From Spirochaetaceae bacterium (GTDB taxonomy: Bacteria > Spirochaetota > Spirochaetia > Treponematales > Rectinemataceae), in assembly GCA_026418115.1 (NCBI GenBank), contig JAOABY010000001.1, positions 91,385 through 155,384 on the forward strand: DNA of 64,000 nt. The letters are read 5' to 3'. The number at the start of each line of letters is the position of its first letter. The first letter of the stretch is position 1. The notes beneath the pieces were generated by a model. That model was not told where the DNA came from and ran no database searches. It was given only the letters and a program-made list of their open reading frames with translations. Position numbers and translations under genes: made by a program. This document shows positions 9,532-17,924 of the stretch, piece by piece.

Positions 9532-9559
9532 TTTTTAAGCAGAATATAGACGCTGTCAA
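9532..9559 (-). promoter_or_regulatory. Candidate promoter of the ggt operon
   Basis: On the minus strand a perfect -35 TTGACA (9554-9559) is followed after 16 nt by TAAAAA, a weak -10. It lies about 40 nt before the ggt start and just after a hairpin that ends the upstream gene. The -10 is poor, so confidence is limited. Confidence 0.38.
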
Positions 9560-9563
9560 TAAT

Positions 9564-9607
9564 GAGGGGCTGCCCTCGCCCTTGTTTGCAAGCATTGGCA
9601 GCCCCTC
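9564..9607 (-). terminator. Hairpin downstream of the lipoprotein gene
   Basis: The arms GAGGGGCTGCC and GGCAGCCCCTC pair perfectly (11 bp) around a 22-nt loop, 48 nt after the stop of the lipoprotein gene. The U-tract is weak (ATTATTG), so it may be an inefficient terminator between this gene and ggt. Confidence 0.5.
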
Positions 9608-9654
9608 CTCCGAAGCCTCACCTCTCAGGCAAGGCACCTGATCCTATCAGAAGA

Positions 9655-10815
9655 TCACTTGGCCGGCAGATTCTTGAACAGCAGGTGATCATCATCTGCA
9701 GCACGGCCGGTATGCCAGTCGCTGATGTAGCTTATGGCATTGACCGGTGTCAGAGTATTGCCGCTGAGTTTGAAGACATCCCAGCAATTGCCTCCTACGC
9801 CAGTAGGAACATTATAGGTCGCAATAAGGGTTGCGCCCTTGTATACCTTGACCTGCGCACCAGAGGATGAAAGAGCTGTCGATGGATAGGTTGGAGATGC
9901 TCCACCATTGGAATAGTCATGAATATAGTAGCGGTACTCGCCCGATCGCTTCGTGTAGATAGTAATTGTTTCAGGGCCATAGGAAGTAGTATCGTCCACA
10001 TCGAGGGCAACCTCCGGATTATCACCATCAGGATATTCCTGATCGCTGTAATAGACGTGGAAGCGATCTATGCCTTCTGTAGGGCCAGTCAGATGACTGT
10101 CGAGGTCTGAGGGCGTGGGACCCCAGGTGAGCACGAAGCGGTAGACATTCTCCATGTTTTCAGGGCTGATTGCGGTATTCTGATTGTTGATCGTATTTCC
10201 TGGTACAAGAATTACCGTGAATACGGTCGTGATGAATCCGCTCTTTGATACTTCCGCAGAGTAATAACCTCCACCGCCAAGGTCCGTTGTCGTTACGGTG
10301 TAATTGCCGCTGCTGTTCGTCGTTGTCGTATAAAGAACTGCGCCAACATTCTGATTGATGCCAGCCCTGAACTTGAGCGTTGCCCCATCAACCGGCTGGC
10401 CATTGAATGCATTGGTGATCTTGCCATTGGCAATACCAACTCCATTGTAAGCATTGCTGATCTGCAGCAACGATTCCAGATAGGTTGTTTCGTTTGCAGT
10501 TACCGAGATGCCATAATAGTTGGCAGTCAAGTAACCGGTCTTTTCAAAGACCGCTTTGTGACCATTCCCTGCTTTTACCTGGTTTATCGTGTAATTGCCG
10601 CTCGCATCAGTATTCCCTGATCCAAGCAGCACATTTGCCGCAGAATAGATCTTCACGGAAACGCCCTCAATAGGAGCGTTGGATACTGCATCTCTGACTG
10701 CTCCTGCGACACTTCCCTCGCCACCTCCTCCCAGCAGGCTCAGCAGCAGCTCACATGATGTGAGCAGGAGCATGCTTATCAACCCTACGGCAAGTACTTT
10801 GAGAAACCTTTTCAT
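9655..10815 (-). CDS. Lipoprotein with carboxypeptidase-regulatory-like repeats and a YfaP-like C-terminal domain
   Basis: A 386-residue lipoprotein. The signal MKRFLKVLAVGLISMLLLTS ends in a lipobox with Cys21, then a Gly-rich linker. Two carboxypeptidase-regulatory-like beta-sandwich repeats follow: about residues 35-120 (GAVRDAVSNAPIEGVSVKIY, DASGNYTI) and 125-215 (GKITNAFNGQPVDGATLKF, SSGNYTV). The C-terminal domain has the pattern LTWGPTPSDLDSHLTGP and EVALDVDDTTSYGPETITI, as in YfaP/DUF2135-type domains, where the acidic residues probably bind metal. It is likely anchored at the cell surface. The function is unknown, and adhesion or carbohydrate contact is only inference. GGGAGG precedes the ATG. 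Confidence 0.72.
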   Translation of the reverse strand: MKRFLKVLAVGLISMLLLTSCELLLSLLGGGGEGSVAGAVRDAVSNAPIEGVSVKIYSAANVLLGSGNTDASGNYTINQVKAGNGHKAVFEKTGYLTANYYGISVTANETTYLESLLQISNAYNGVGIANGKITNAFNGQPVDGATLKFRAGINQNVGAVLYTTTTNSSGNYTVTTTDLGGGGYYSAEVSKSGFITTVFTVILVPGNTINNQNTAISPENMENVYRFVLTWGPTPSDLDSHLTGPTEGIDRFHVYYSDQEYPDGDNPEVALDVDDTTSYGPETITIYTKRSGEYRYYIHDYSNGGASPTYPSTALSSSGAQVKVYKGATLIATYNVPTGVGGNCWDVFKLSGNTLTPVNAISYISDWHTGRAADDDHLLFKNLPAK

Positions 10816-10839
10816 ATGTGCCTCCCTATGGACGAGTAT

Positions 10840-10857
10840 TACTGACTAGAATCAGTA
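10840..10857 (-). promoter_or_regulatory. Inverted repeat and -10 element before the lipoprotein gene
   Basis: TACTGA and TCAGTA pair across 6 nt. On the minus strand the repeat overlaps a TATACT -10-like hexamer about 40 nt before the start codon. It could be an operator, but no convincing -35 is visible. Confidence 0.35.
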
Positions 10858-10883
10858 TAGGAGAAAAATTGCAATCTTTCCTG

Positions 10884-10909
10884 AAAAAAATGAAAAATCT
10901 CAATTTTTC
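10884..10909 (-). terminator. AT-rich intrinsic terminator
   Basis: On the minus strand GAAAAAT-TGAG-ATTTTTC is followed by ATTTTTTT. The stem is AT-only apart from one pair. It overlaps the last codons and stop of the DUF4230-like gene. Confidence 0.5.
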
Positions 10910-11541
10910 ACAGGGAGCACAACTTCAATACGCGATGGGTCAATCCTCGCGGAGAGGCAGAAGGTCCTTGCAAACGCACGGACACCTTCTGCGATCGTTT
11001 CCCGAACTTCCGGATCGGAAAGACTCTGTCTTGCTTTCTTCAGCAGATCCTCACTGAGTTCTTCCTTCATCTTTGCCACTTTTTCCTTAAGCTGCAACAC
11101 GGTTCTGGCCAGCACGGTTGCACCTTCCGTGCGGATTTCAATACTGTCGGTATGAATCGCCGGCAGAAGACATTCAGGTTCTGGAGTGAACAGGGTGAGC
11201 ACTCTCTGCCTGCCATCCCATGACACTTTCCATGCTGACGGATTGTCAACTGGCAATACATAGGTAATGTCTGCAAGAACGCTCAGATGAATGATTGCCT
11301 TGAGCTTGAAGATGGCGAGCAGTTTTCCTGTAAATTCCTTTGAGGCAACGAGGCGCTCTGTTGCCCGCGCAGCCACCAGCATGGGGGCCGGTCTGAGGTT
11401 CTCAAGATAGACAGTAAATTTCTCCTGGGCAGACGGCTGTCGATGGGAGAGTACGAGTATGATGGCCACGGTAACCGCTGCCAGGAGCACCGTAATGATC
11501 AGACTGCCGACTACAGCAGGTGACAGGCGTTCCCGGTCCAT
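10900..11541 (-). CDS. DUF4230-like single-span membrane protein
   Basis: A 213-residue protein with one N-terminal transmembrane helix (VVGSLIITVLLAAVTVAIILVL, residues 10-31). An extracytoplasmic domain follows, rich in beta-strands (FKLKAIIHLSVLADITYVL). A charged helix near residues 150-180 (LKEKVAKMKEELSEDLLKKA) and a final SRIEVVLPVKN strand complete it. Length, anchor and the closing V-x-V strand resemble DUF4230 proteins, whose role is not established. This is a profile-like impression, not a motif match. It starts 3 nt after the C69 peptidase stop, so the two are co-transcribed. Confidence 0.5.
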   Translation of the reverse strand: MDRERLSPAVVGSLIITVLLAAVTVAIILVLSHRQPSAQEKFTVYLENLRPAPMLVAARATERLVASKEFTGKLLAIFKLKAIIHLSVLADITYVLPVDNPSAWKVSWDGRQRVLTLFTPEPECLLPAIHTDSIEIRTEGATVLARTVLQLKEKVAKMKEELSEDLLKKARQSLSDPEVRETIAEGVRAFARTFCLSARIDPSRIEVVLPVKN

Positions 11542-11544
11542 CGG

Positions 11545-12858
11545 TCAGGCACCCCACTGTACTTCCCACTCGCGGACAACCGCCGCTATTTCGCCAGCAT
11601 AGGCTGTTGCAACTCGCTGAGCCGCCTCCCGGTCTCCATGCTCCACATCTGCACTCATGGAGGCAACTGCCCGTTCCGCAAGTTCCAGTATCGAGCGCTG
11701 AGCTGCATCTCTCGAGGCGATAAAATCCAGTTGCTCACTCAGTCGCAATCTGCCGGCAGCATGCGCCCATGCTTTCCGCCGCAGCCAGTAAGCATACGGA
11801 TCCTCGCCTCCGTCCAGAGATTTCCTCCAGAGTGGCAGGAAAGTGCCATCCCGACAGAGCAAGGGTTTGTAGAGCGACAGGCAGGGATATGATGCATCAG
11901 TACGCCAGATGACGGCACAGTCTGACCGGTATTCCACCACCATGGAGGCGGTCGTCGCGCTTATGGGAAAGAAGCCGGGGTGTATGCAGAGATTGCCCAT
12001 GCGCCCAAGCAACCGGCCTGGACGAGGCTGGGCATCGTGGGAACGGAGCATTTCGAACACCGCCATGAGACCATCCGGAGTCTCGGAAATTGCAGCCCCT
12101 CCCTCAGAAGTAGTCGCGAGCAATCGCATTCCTCGCCCCAGGGCAGATGATCGACGCTGTTCTGCCCGCGTGAAAGCCAGATATTTACGATCCTCAACAT
12201 GCGCTCTCCACGAAGTGCGAGAGCCCTTGCGGCCCGGATCAGCCTCATCAGAGCATGCGGCCCGCTCGTTGACCGGAGCGATTTCCTTTCTTGATTGCAT
12301 ATCCAGACGCTTGTAGTCATCCTCTATGCAGTAGCAGTTGGAGATGGCATCAACCTGCATGGCCTTGCGCCAGGCCCATCGTGCGCCAGCAGTCTCTACT
12401 ACATAGGCCTCTGTCGGATCACAGACAAGAAAGCTGTTGCTGTAGACGAGCCTGCCTTTGTACGCCCCATTTCCACCCTGAGCATGGTGTTCCACAAAGC
12501 AGGTGATGAAATCCCTGGCTTCAGCAGCAGTGGTGCAGGAGAGGAGAGCAGCGTACAGGATATCCATGCCCAGAATGCCATCTTCCGCTGCAGGATATCG
12601 CGAAAACACTGCTTCATTCCCTATTGCCAGACCATGTGCATTGATTCCCATCTCACCGCCCTGTATCCAGGAAGGTTTGGAGAGCATGAGTTCCCAGCCT
12701 CCGTCTTCGACCTCTACACCTGTGCCTATTTGAATTTTCCCCGGTGTCCGGCTCTGCAGGTGTACGAGAACCTGAGGCTCTTCCTGATGCCGGTCTGAAT
12801 TCTTGGCAAATATCCAGGTACCACCGCTCGCCTTGCCTATCGTGATGGTGTCACACAT
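11545..12858 (-). CDS. C69-family dipeptidase (secernin/PepD-like)
   Basis: A 437-residue N-terminal-nucleophile hydrolase that begins MCDTITIGKASGG, so Cys2 would become the catalytic residue after Met removal. FAKNSDRHQEEPQ gives the conserved N-S-D-R, and NSFLVCDPTEAYVVETAG is typical of the C69/secernin group. No propeptide is present. Members cleave dipeptides with broad specificity. It is the first gene of a two-gene operon with the DUF4230-like protein. No signal peptide is seen, so it is probably cytosolic. Confidence 0.8.
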   Translation of the reverse strand: MCDTITIGKASGGTWIFAKNSDRHQEEPQVLVHLQSRTPGKIQIGTGVEVEDGGWELMLSKPSWIQGGEMGINAHGLAIGNEAVFSRYPAAEDGILGMDILYAALLSCTTAAEARDFITCFVEHHAQGGNGAYKGRLVYSNSFLVCDPTEAYVVETAGARWAWRKAMQVDAISNCYCIEDDYKRLDMQSRKEIAPVNERAACSDEADPGRKGSRTSWRAHVEDRKYLAFTRAEQRRSSALGRGMRLLATTSEGGAAISETPDGLMAVFEMLRSHDAQPRPGRLLGRMGNLCIHPGFFPISATTASMVVEYRSDCAVIWRTDASYPCLSLYKPLLCRDGTFLPLWRKSLDGGEDPYAYWLRRKAWAHAAGRLRLSEQLDFIASRDAAQRSILELAERAVASMSADVEHGDREAAQRVATAYAGEIAAVVREWEVQWGA

Positions 12859-12908
12859 GGTGTGTCCTCCGCTCGGGCGCGAATATACGCTTTCTTCACT
12901 CTAGCGCA

Positions 12909-12925
12909 GCGTGAATTCTTCACGC
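12909..12925. promoter_or_regulatory. Palindrome in a divergent promoter region
   Basis: GCGTGAATTCTTCACGC is a perfect inverted repeat (7-bp arms, 3-nt centre) about 50 nt before both the leftward C69 peptidase and the rightward TPR-like gene. The position suits an operator controlling one or both. Confidence 0.4.
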
Positions 12926-12969
12926 AAGACATTGAACATGGTACATTGGTTGTGGAGTTATTGGAAGAA

Positions 12970-13863
12970 ATGACAGATTTGCACCCTGGGATGTCACATC
13001 TCTTGCGAATAGGTGCCATGATCCTGCTCATGGGGGCAATTGTGCCCTCCGAGCTGATTGCGCTCGAGCCACCGCCTGCCAACCCGCCAGCACTGCGGTC
13101 TGTTTCCTTCCAGCACGCCGGTACTGTAGCACAGCAGCAGGTCCTTGTCCCTGGAGTACCGTTCGGCTCTGAAGTACCTCCCATAATCATCGATCTCTTT
13201 GCGAGTATCCGCGATGCAACCTACAACAACCTTGATCCGGGGGATATTGAGTCCAGGGTGAGGGAGCTTGAAAAACTCATCACTATTACCGGCATTGCAA
13301 CGCGCGAAGCCCTGCTCATGCAGTCCAGGGCATGGTTTCTTGCAGGCAGAGCGTGGAAGGATCAGGGAGACAATCGCGAAATCAAACACAAGGCTGTGGA
13401 ATGCCTGGAAACATCATTGGGATATGCAGAAGCACTTCTTTCGTTCGATGGAGAAACGCCTCATGCTCTGGTTGCCAAGGCTGAAGCGCTGTCCGAACTC
13501 TGCCTGCTCAAGGATCTCACCTTTCTCCTCCGATATGGGCCACTGGTGGGGAATCTGGCTTCAAAGGCTCTGGCACAGGACCCCTGTCACCTGCGGGCTG
13601 CAATCCTCAAGGCAAATGCGCTTGCCTATCCGCCTCCCCTCTGGGGCGGCAATTATCGAAATGCCCTTGCGCAGTTTGCACAGATATTGCAATGGTACGG
13701 CAATGGCATGCCGCCGGACAGCCTCTTTGATGTCCGTATTGGCATCGCAACCGCCTATCATAATCTGAAAATGCCCGAGCATGCCGCGTGGTGGTTTACC
13801 CGGGCTCTCGACCTCTACCCTTCCAACATGTATGCTGTACGAAAGGACTACAGGATCCCATGA
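12970..13863 (+). CDS. Exported TPR-like helical repeat protein
   Basis: About 297 residues. A hydrophobic segment (LLRIGAMILLMGAIVPSELIAL) near the N-terminus looks like a signal peptide. The rest is alpha-helical with degenerate TPR-type repeats, such as EALLMQSRAWFLAGRAWKDQ, PHALVAKAEALSELC, HLRAAILKANALAYPPPLWG and HAAWWFTRALDLYPSN. It recalls periplasmic T-component or TPR adaptor proteins of spirochaetes, but I cannot assign it. The start is uncertain (ATG 12970 or 12991, neither with a strong ribosome site). Its stop overlaps the next ATG (ATGA), so it is coupled to the glycosyltransferase. Confidence 0.6.
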   Translation: MTDLHPGMSHLLRIGAMILLMGAIVPSELIALEPPPANPPALRSVSFQHAGTVAQQQVLVPGVPFGSEVPPIIIDLFASIRDATYNNLDPGDIESRVRELEKLITITGIATREALLMQSRAWFLAGRAWKDQGDNREIKHKAVECLETSLGYAEALLSFDGETPHALVAKAEALSELCLLKDLTFLLRYGPLVGNLASKALAQDPCHLRAAILKANALAYPPPLWGGNYRNALAQFAQILQWYGNGMPPDSLFDVRIGIATAYHNLKMPEHAAWWFTRALDLYPSNMYAVRKDYRIP

Positions 13864-15002
13864 GCATCCAGACGGTGACACTTCTATACGGAATCCTAAC
13901 ATTCGTAGCCTGCGTCTTTTTCTTTCTGCTCACTGTTTCAAACATTCTCTGGCAATTTCATGGAACCTACACCATTCCGCTGAAGACCGGTCCCCATGTC
14001 AGCGTGCTTGTCCCTGCGCGTAATGAGGAGCAGCACATACGCCAATGTCTTGATTCACTGCTCGATCAGGAATACATGAACTACAGCATCATCGTGATCG
14101 ATGATGATTCCGAAGATGATACATGGAACATTCTCCGTGAATACATGCTGCGCTTCCCGAGAAAACTGAGGGCAGTCAAAAGCAAGTCTCTGCCGGAAGG
14201 CTGGTATGGTAAACCCCACGCAATGCACCAGCTCGCATCGATGGCACAGGGGCCATATTTACTCTTTACTGATGCCGATACCGTGCACTCGCCCCGGTCA
14301 ATTGGCAAGGCGGTCGCAATCGCTGAATCGAAGCAGGCAGACCTCGTGACGGGCTATGTGCACCACTTGATGCCAACCTTCGGCGAAGCCATCGCAGAAG
14401 CAGGAATCTATCTCGTCACCATGCTTTCACTGCCGCTCTGGCTGGTTCCCAGCAGGAGATTCCCCCGGATAAGCCATGCAGTGGGCCAGTACATGCTCTT
14501 CAGAAAGGCTGCATATGATCGCGTGGGCGGCTATGCATCAGTACGGGACAAGGTGACGGAAGATGTGCGTATTGCCCAGCTGCTGAAGCAGGCTGGCGGG
14601 AAAATCGTGTTCTGGGACCTGAAGGATTACGTGTCCTGCAGGATGTACAGCTCATACCATGAGGCAATCGAAGGTATGGCGAAAAACGCTTTTGATTACA
14701 TGGACAAGAATGTCCTTACACTTATTGGTGGAACGCTCTTTACCACGGCTGCCTTTCTGATACCTGTGCTCAGCCTGGTGCTTCCCTTGCCCTGGCTTGA
14801 ACCGGCTGCGCCATATCTGAAATCTTCAGCGATCCTTACCTTTTACTCCTGGGTGCTGCTGACAATCGACAGGCGGCTACCCTTCTTTGTCCCTCTCGTG
14901 TATCCGATTGTGCTCATCAATGCGATGTCCGCTTCATGGAGGGGCTTCGACCGGATCAGAAGAAAGGGTGGCATTCTATGGAAGGGCCGGAAGGTGTCCT
15001 GA
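13860..15002 (+). CDS. Membrane GT2-family glycosyltransferase
   Basis: A 380-residue family 2 glycosyltransferase with an N-terminal membrane helix (LLYGILTFVACVFFFLLT). The GT-A domain begins VSVLVPARNEEQHIRQCLDS, with IDDDSEDDT and the metal-binding DADT in LLFTDADTVHS. The acceptor loop has GQYMLFRKAAYDRVGGY followed by TEDVRIAQLLKQAG. Two or three further membrane helices close the C-terminus. The layout matches glycosyltransferases that decorate lipids or carotenoids (CrtQ-like). It is followed directly by a PlsC-type acyltransferase, so I infer synthesis of an acylated glycolipid. Confidence 0.85.
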   Translation: MSIQTVTLLYGILTFVACVFFFLLTVSNILWQFHGTYTIPLKTGPHVSVLVPARNEEQHIRQCLDSLLDQEYMNYSIIVIDDDSEDDTWNILREYMLRFPRKLRAVKSKSLPEGWYGKPHAMHQLASMAQGPYLLFTDADTVHSPRSIGKAVAIAESKQADLVTGYVHHLMPTFGEAIAEAGIYLVTMLSLPLWLVPSRRFPRISHAVGQYMLFRKAAYDRVGGYASVRDKVTEDVRIAQLLKQAGGKIVFWDLKDYVSCRMYSSYHEAIEGMAKNAFDYMDKNVLTLIGGTLFTTAAFLIPVLSLVLPLPWLEPAAPYLKSSAILTFYSWVLLTIDRRLPFFVPLVYPIVLINAMSASWRGFDRIRRKGGILWKGRKVS

Positions 15003-15737
15003 ATGAGATATCGGAAAGGTGATCCGCTGGTCCACGATACAGCTGGGAAAAGGCTTCTGATGGATGTGCTGACCGGCCTTACGGCCTTCAATGGCACACT
15101 GGTGTCCAAAGCGCTGTATGGACTGGAAACCCATGGCAGTGGGAGGCCGCCCCGGCCAGCGATACTGGTCAGCAATCACTGCATGCCGCTCGATCCACTC
15201 TTTCATGGCATCGCCATGTTTCCACAGAGGAACTATTACACGTTGCTGGAAGAAACGGTGGAATCGCCAGTCCTGGGTACGCTGGTACGGCTGCTTGGGG
15301 GCATCCCTCTGCCTCGGGACAGCAGAAGACTGGCAGATATAGAAGCTGCATTGGTGCATGCATTGAAAACACGTGGTTTCATCCACTTCTACCCGGAGGG
15401 AGAATGCTTTCTGGGCAATCAGAACATTTTCCCTTTTAAGGCGGGGGCGTTCTATTTCGCGATTCGTCTGCAGGTGCCCGTAGTGCCTATTGTGACTATT
15501 CTGAAAAGGGTGCAGAAGAAAAGACGCACCCAGCTGACAGACATACAGGTGTCAGTGCATCGGCTCGCGCCGCTGTATCCCCCGCAAGCATGTCGCACGG
15601 CTCGTGCAAACCTGGCAGCAGCACGGCATTTTGCGCAACAGGTACATGATGTCATGCAGGCGGAAATCGATCGCTGCGGAGGCGACAGAAGTCTCTATCG
15701 CGGGCCAATGCCCCGCATCAGGGGAGTGAATGACTGA
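15003..15737 (+). CDS. PlsC-family lysophospholipid/glycolipid acyltransferase
   Basis: A 244-residue acyltransferase of the AGPAT/PlsC fold. Motif I is NHCMPLD (H-x4-D) near residue 57. Motif III is FYPEGECF near residue 130, with PFKAGAFYFAIR and VPVVPIV after it. The ATG follows the glycosyltransferase stop with no spacing, so the two are one translational unit. The pair resembles the order glycosyl transfer then acyl transfer in glycolipid pathways. The acceptor may therefore be the glycosylated product rather than lysophosphatidic acid. Confidence 0.82.
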   Translation: MRYRKGDPLVHDTAGKRLLMDVLTGLTAFNGTLVSKALYGLETHGSGRPPRPAILVSNHCMPLDPLFHGIAMFPQRNYYTLLEETVESPVLGTLVRLLGGIPLPRDSRRLADIEAALVHALKTRGFIHFYPEGECFLGNQNIFPFKAGAFYFAIRLQVPVVPIVTILKRVQKKRRTQLTDIQVSVHRLAPLYPPQACRTARANLAAARHFAQQVHDVMQAEIDRCGGDRSLYRGPMPRIRGVND

Positions 15738-15813
15738 AGGCCATTTCGTCTTCCCTTGATGGAAGCCGCTGCAACATCTGCCAGCCATGCCGGTCAATGG
15801 GAGGTGCCTCTCA

Positions 15814-17679
15814 CTACAGGAAAAGCCGGCATGAGACTGCCAGTATCTTCTTCCACACCGGCTCGTTCACAGCCCGTTCCAGACCAAGTTCATCCTTCCA
15901 CCATGTATAGGAGAGGCCGAAGGCAGCGCTCAGCTCGAATGGTACCGAAATGCCAGGCACCCGCGGAGCTACCGGGCGCCATGCCACCTCAACACGCCCT
16001 ATATGATTGTAGTCATAGATGCCATCATGAAGAAAATCCTTGTTATACTGAGTGAGCTTGCTGTAGTCCATGTACTTGTAAGGATCGCCAAATATCCGGG
16101 GCAGGCCGGCATTCCAGTCACTCCAGGGATTGTCACCATGGCGCACAAATGCATACCTGATGCCGATACGGAGTCCATCGGAAGGCATGGCATCGAGCTT
16201 CACCAGAAATTCATCGGAATTGGGCGGCAGATAATAGCCGAGGTTTTCGCCATCCTGCGTATATGAAGTATCGACCCTTATGCGGTAATCGGGGTACCAG
16301 GTAGGATAATGCGAATAGACAAAAGGCTCTATCTTTGTATATTGCACGGTAAGCATACCGAACGGCACACCCGGCAGACGAACCTTCGCTCCACCCTGCA
16401 ATGCAAACATGTTGCGCGCCTTGGTAAACAATTCAGAAAGATTCGTGATCTCCATCTCATCCGCATAGAACGAACCATAGAGCGTAGCAATGCCGGGTAT
16501 GATGGCTTTCCCATCAATCTGGACACCGAGGTTGTCGATATCTGCAAGCTGGTTCTGGTACATCACCGAGAACAGGAGAGGGGCCATGTAACCAGGCTCG
16601 AATCGCTTGGCACCTACCAGCGTGCTCGTTGCCGATAATGCAAGCCAGTCAAAGGGAAAGAGTTCCATTCGCTGGAGGCCGAGCATCTTCTGCCAGGAGA
16701 TTGACGAAAAATAATAGTAGTCTCCATCGGCTGGTTCAAAAATGCCATCGCCGTCCCTGTCATACAGTTTTTGCGCAGTGCTGCTTTCCTGCCCGCCTTT
16801 CTGCCAGTTGGTAAGGGAGCCCAGAAGACTTGTCACAGCGAAATATCTTGATGGCCGGAATTGAACTTCAGTTCCCACAAAGGGACGAGCCGTAGCAGAA
16901 AGCGAAAAAGATCCTGCTCCTACTCCCCAGTCTCGTCGGAATCGCGAAAAGCGCACCATGAGCGATCCCGAATCCGTTTCGGCGGCGATATCCTGACGGA
17001 TGTCGTAGCTGAACATAGGATAAAGAATAGGCGTACCATTGGCATACCTGTCCATGAATGGATCACTAGAGTATCTGCTTGGGCTGAAATCGATATGGCC
17101 TGCATCACATTCTTTTGTAAACTCATATGCCAGATAGCTGCCACGCTCAATTTTGTCAAAAGTAAAACCAGCCTCCCCTTTCAGAGAAAGCCACGGAACG
17201 GGGTCCCCGGCGATGTATGGCACAATGCGGGAATTGAACGACCAGAGGTCCTTCGGATCTGCTGTCCCTGCGCCGTCCAGAAGATCCCAATAACCGCCTG
17301 TATCCAGGCGCGTCGTTGATTCAAACCGCAACCCTACCCTTGCGCCGGTACCTGCATCCTTCAGAATTGCATCCTCAATACCTTTGCCTGAGGTAAACTC
17401 TTCAAACCATCGCCGAATCATGCCCTGCTCTGCTGGTGAAAAAGCTTCAGGATGCCCCATCATGGTTGCAAGGAGGGCAGCTATCTGTCGACTTGTGTAT
17501 GGCTTCACAGATGAAAGCCTGGCCACTACACCTCGCATCTCGGCAGCATCTATGGCTGCATAGACTGGATGCTGCAGCTCAACCGCCAGGTGCCCCTGCG
17601 CTGCCGCCTGGCTGGCAAGTCCAAGCACCATGATCATGCTGATAGCCAAAAGCACATGTTTTTTCATCATCAGACTCAT
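15814..17679 (-). CDS. Wzi-like outer-membrane beta-barrel protein
   Basis: A 621-residue exported protein. After a signal peptide (MKKHVLLAISMIMVLGLA, then AQG) comes a short helical region with TSRQIAALLATM and EQGMIRRWFEEF. A long series of amphipathic strands follows, rich in Tyr/Phe/Trp (VGLRFESTTRL, SLMVRFSRFRRDWGVGAGS, FAVTSLLGSL). The end is VSCRLFL, an outer-membrane-type terminal strand. This is the layout of capsule-assembly Wzi and related spirochaete barrels. A D-x-D-x-D calcium-type loop (YDRDGDGIFEPADGD) lies mid-barrel. GGGGGAG precedes the ATG at 17679. Expression probably passes through the structured leader just upstream. Confidence 0.7.
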   Translation of the reverse strand: MSLMMKKHVLLAISMIMVLGLASQAAAQGHLAVELQHPVYAAIDAAEMRGVVARLSSVKPYTSRQIAALLATMMGHPEAFSPAEQGMIRRWFEEFTSGKGIEDAILKDAGTGARVGLRFESTTRLDTGGYWDLLDGAGTADPKDLWSFNSRIVPYIAGDPVPWLSLKGEAGFTFDKIERGSYLAYEFTKECDAGHIDFSPSRYSSDPFMDRYANGTPILYPMFSYDIRQDIAAETDSGSLMVRFSRFRRDWGVGAGSFSLSATARPFVGTEVQFRPSRYFAVTSLLGSLTNWQKGGQESSTAQKLYDRDGDGIFEPADGDYYYFSSISWQKMLGLQRMELFPFDWLALSATSTLVGAKRFEPGYMAPLLFSVMYQNQLADIDNLGVQIDGKAIIPGIATLYGSFYADEMEITNLSELFTKARNMFALQGGAKVRLPGVPFGMLTVQYTKIEPFVYSHYPTWYPDYRIRVDTSYTQDGENLGYYLPPNSDEFLVKLDAMPSDGLRIGIRYAFVRHGDNPWSDWNAGLPRIFGDPYKYMDYSKLTQYNKDFLHDGIYDYNHIGRVEVAWRPVAPRVPGISVPFELSAAFGLSYTWWKDELGLERAVNEPVWKKILAVSCRLFL

Positions 17680-17695
17680 GTCTCTCCCCCAGCAT

Positions 17696-17795
17696 AAAAA
17701 AAACCTTCGTGCGCCGTCGACACCGGGGGGTAGGGTCTGCCGCCGGGGTTGGGGGGTAAGCGGCTTGGGGCCGGCACCGAACGAAGCACGAAGGC
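17696..17795 (-). ncRNA. Structured C-rich leader or small RNA ending in a terminator
   Basis: About 100 nt on the minus strand, bounded by a promoter (TTGCTT, 17 nt, TATATT) and a U8 run. The ends pair as CCTTCGTGC (17786-17794) with GCACGAAGG (17704-17712). Inside, CGU-CGGUGCC pairs with GGUGUCG-ACG, and an apical stem GCCGC/GCGGC encloses a loop with ACCCCCCAACCCC. A second single-stranded stretch has ACCCUACCCCCC. The U-run ends 17 nt before the Wzi-like start, whose ribosome site is GGGGGAGA. It could be a free C-rich-loop sRNA, or an attenuating leader that controls the barrel gene. It lacks the GGAA apex of SRP RNA. I do not recognise the family. Confidence 0.6.
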
Positions 17796-17801
17796 GAAAT
17801 A

Positions 17802-17830
17802 AATATACTCTGCACGGAGAAGGAAAGCAA
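17802..17830 (-). promoter_or_regulatory. Promoter of the C-rich leader/small RNA
   Basis: On the minus strand TTGCTT (17825-17830) and TATATT (17802-17807) are spaced by exactly 17 nt. The predicted transcript start is the G near 17795, which is where the outer stem begins. Confidence 0.6.
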
Positions 17831-17924
17831 GACCACTTTTCCTTTCACCAGCAATGGGAACGAGAGAGCCCGGACTCATATGCACGGCAGGGCGTCCCGG
17901 ACTTCAGGAGAGCGGCTCCAGCCT

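Noticed and set aside
17696..17795. 4.5S SRP RNA candidate, because of the ~100-nt size and paired ends
   Set aside because: The conserved GGAA apex with AGCAG internal loop is absent on either strand. The apical loop is C-rich instead.
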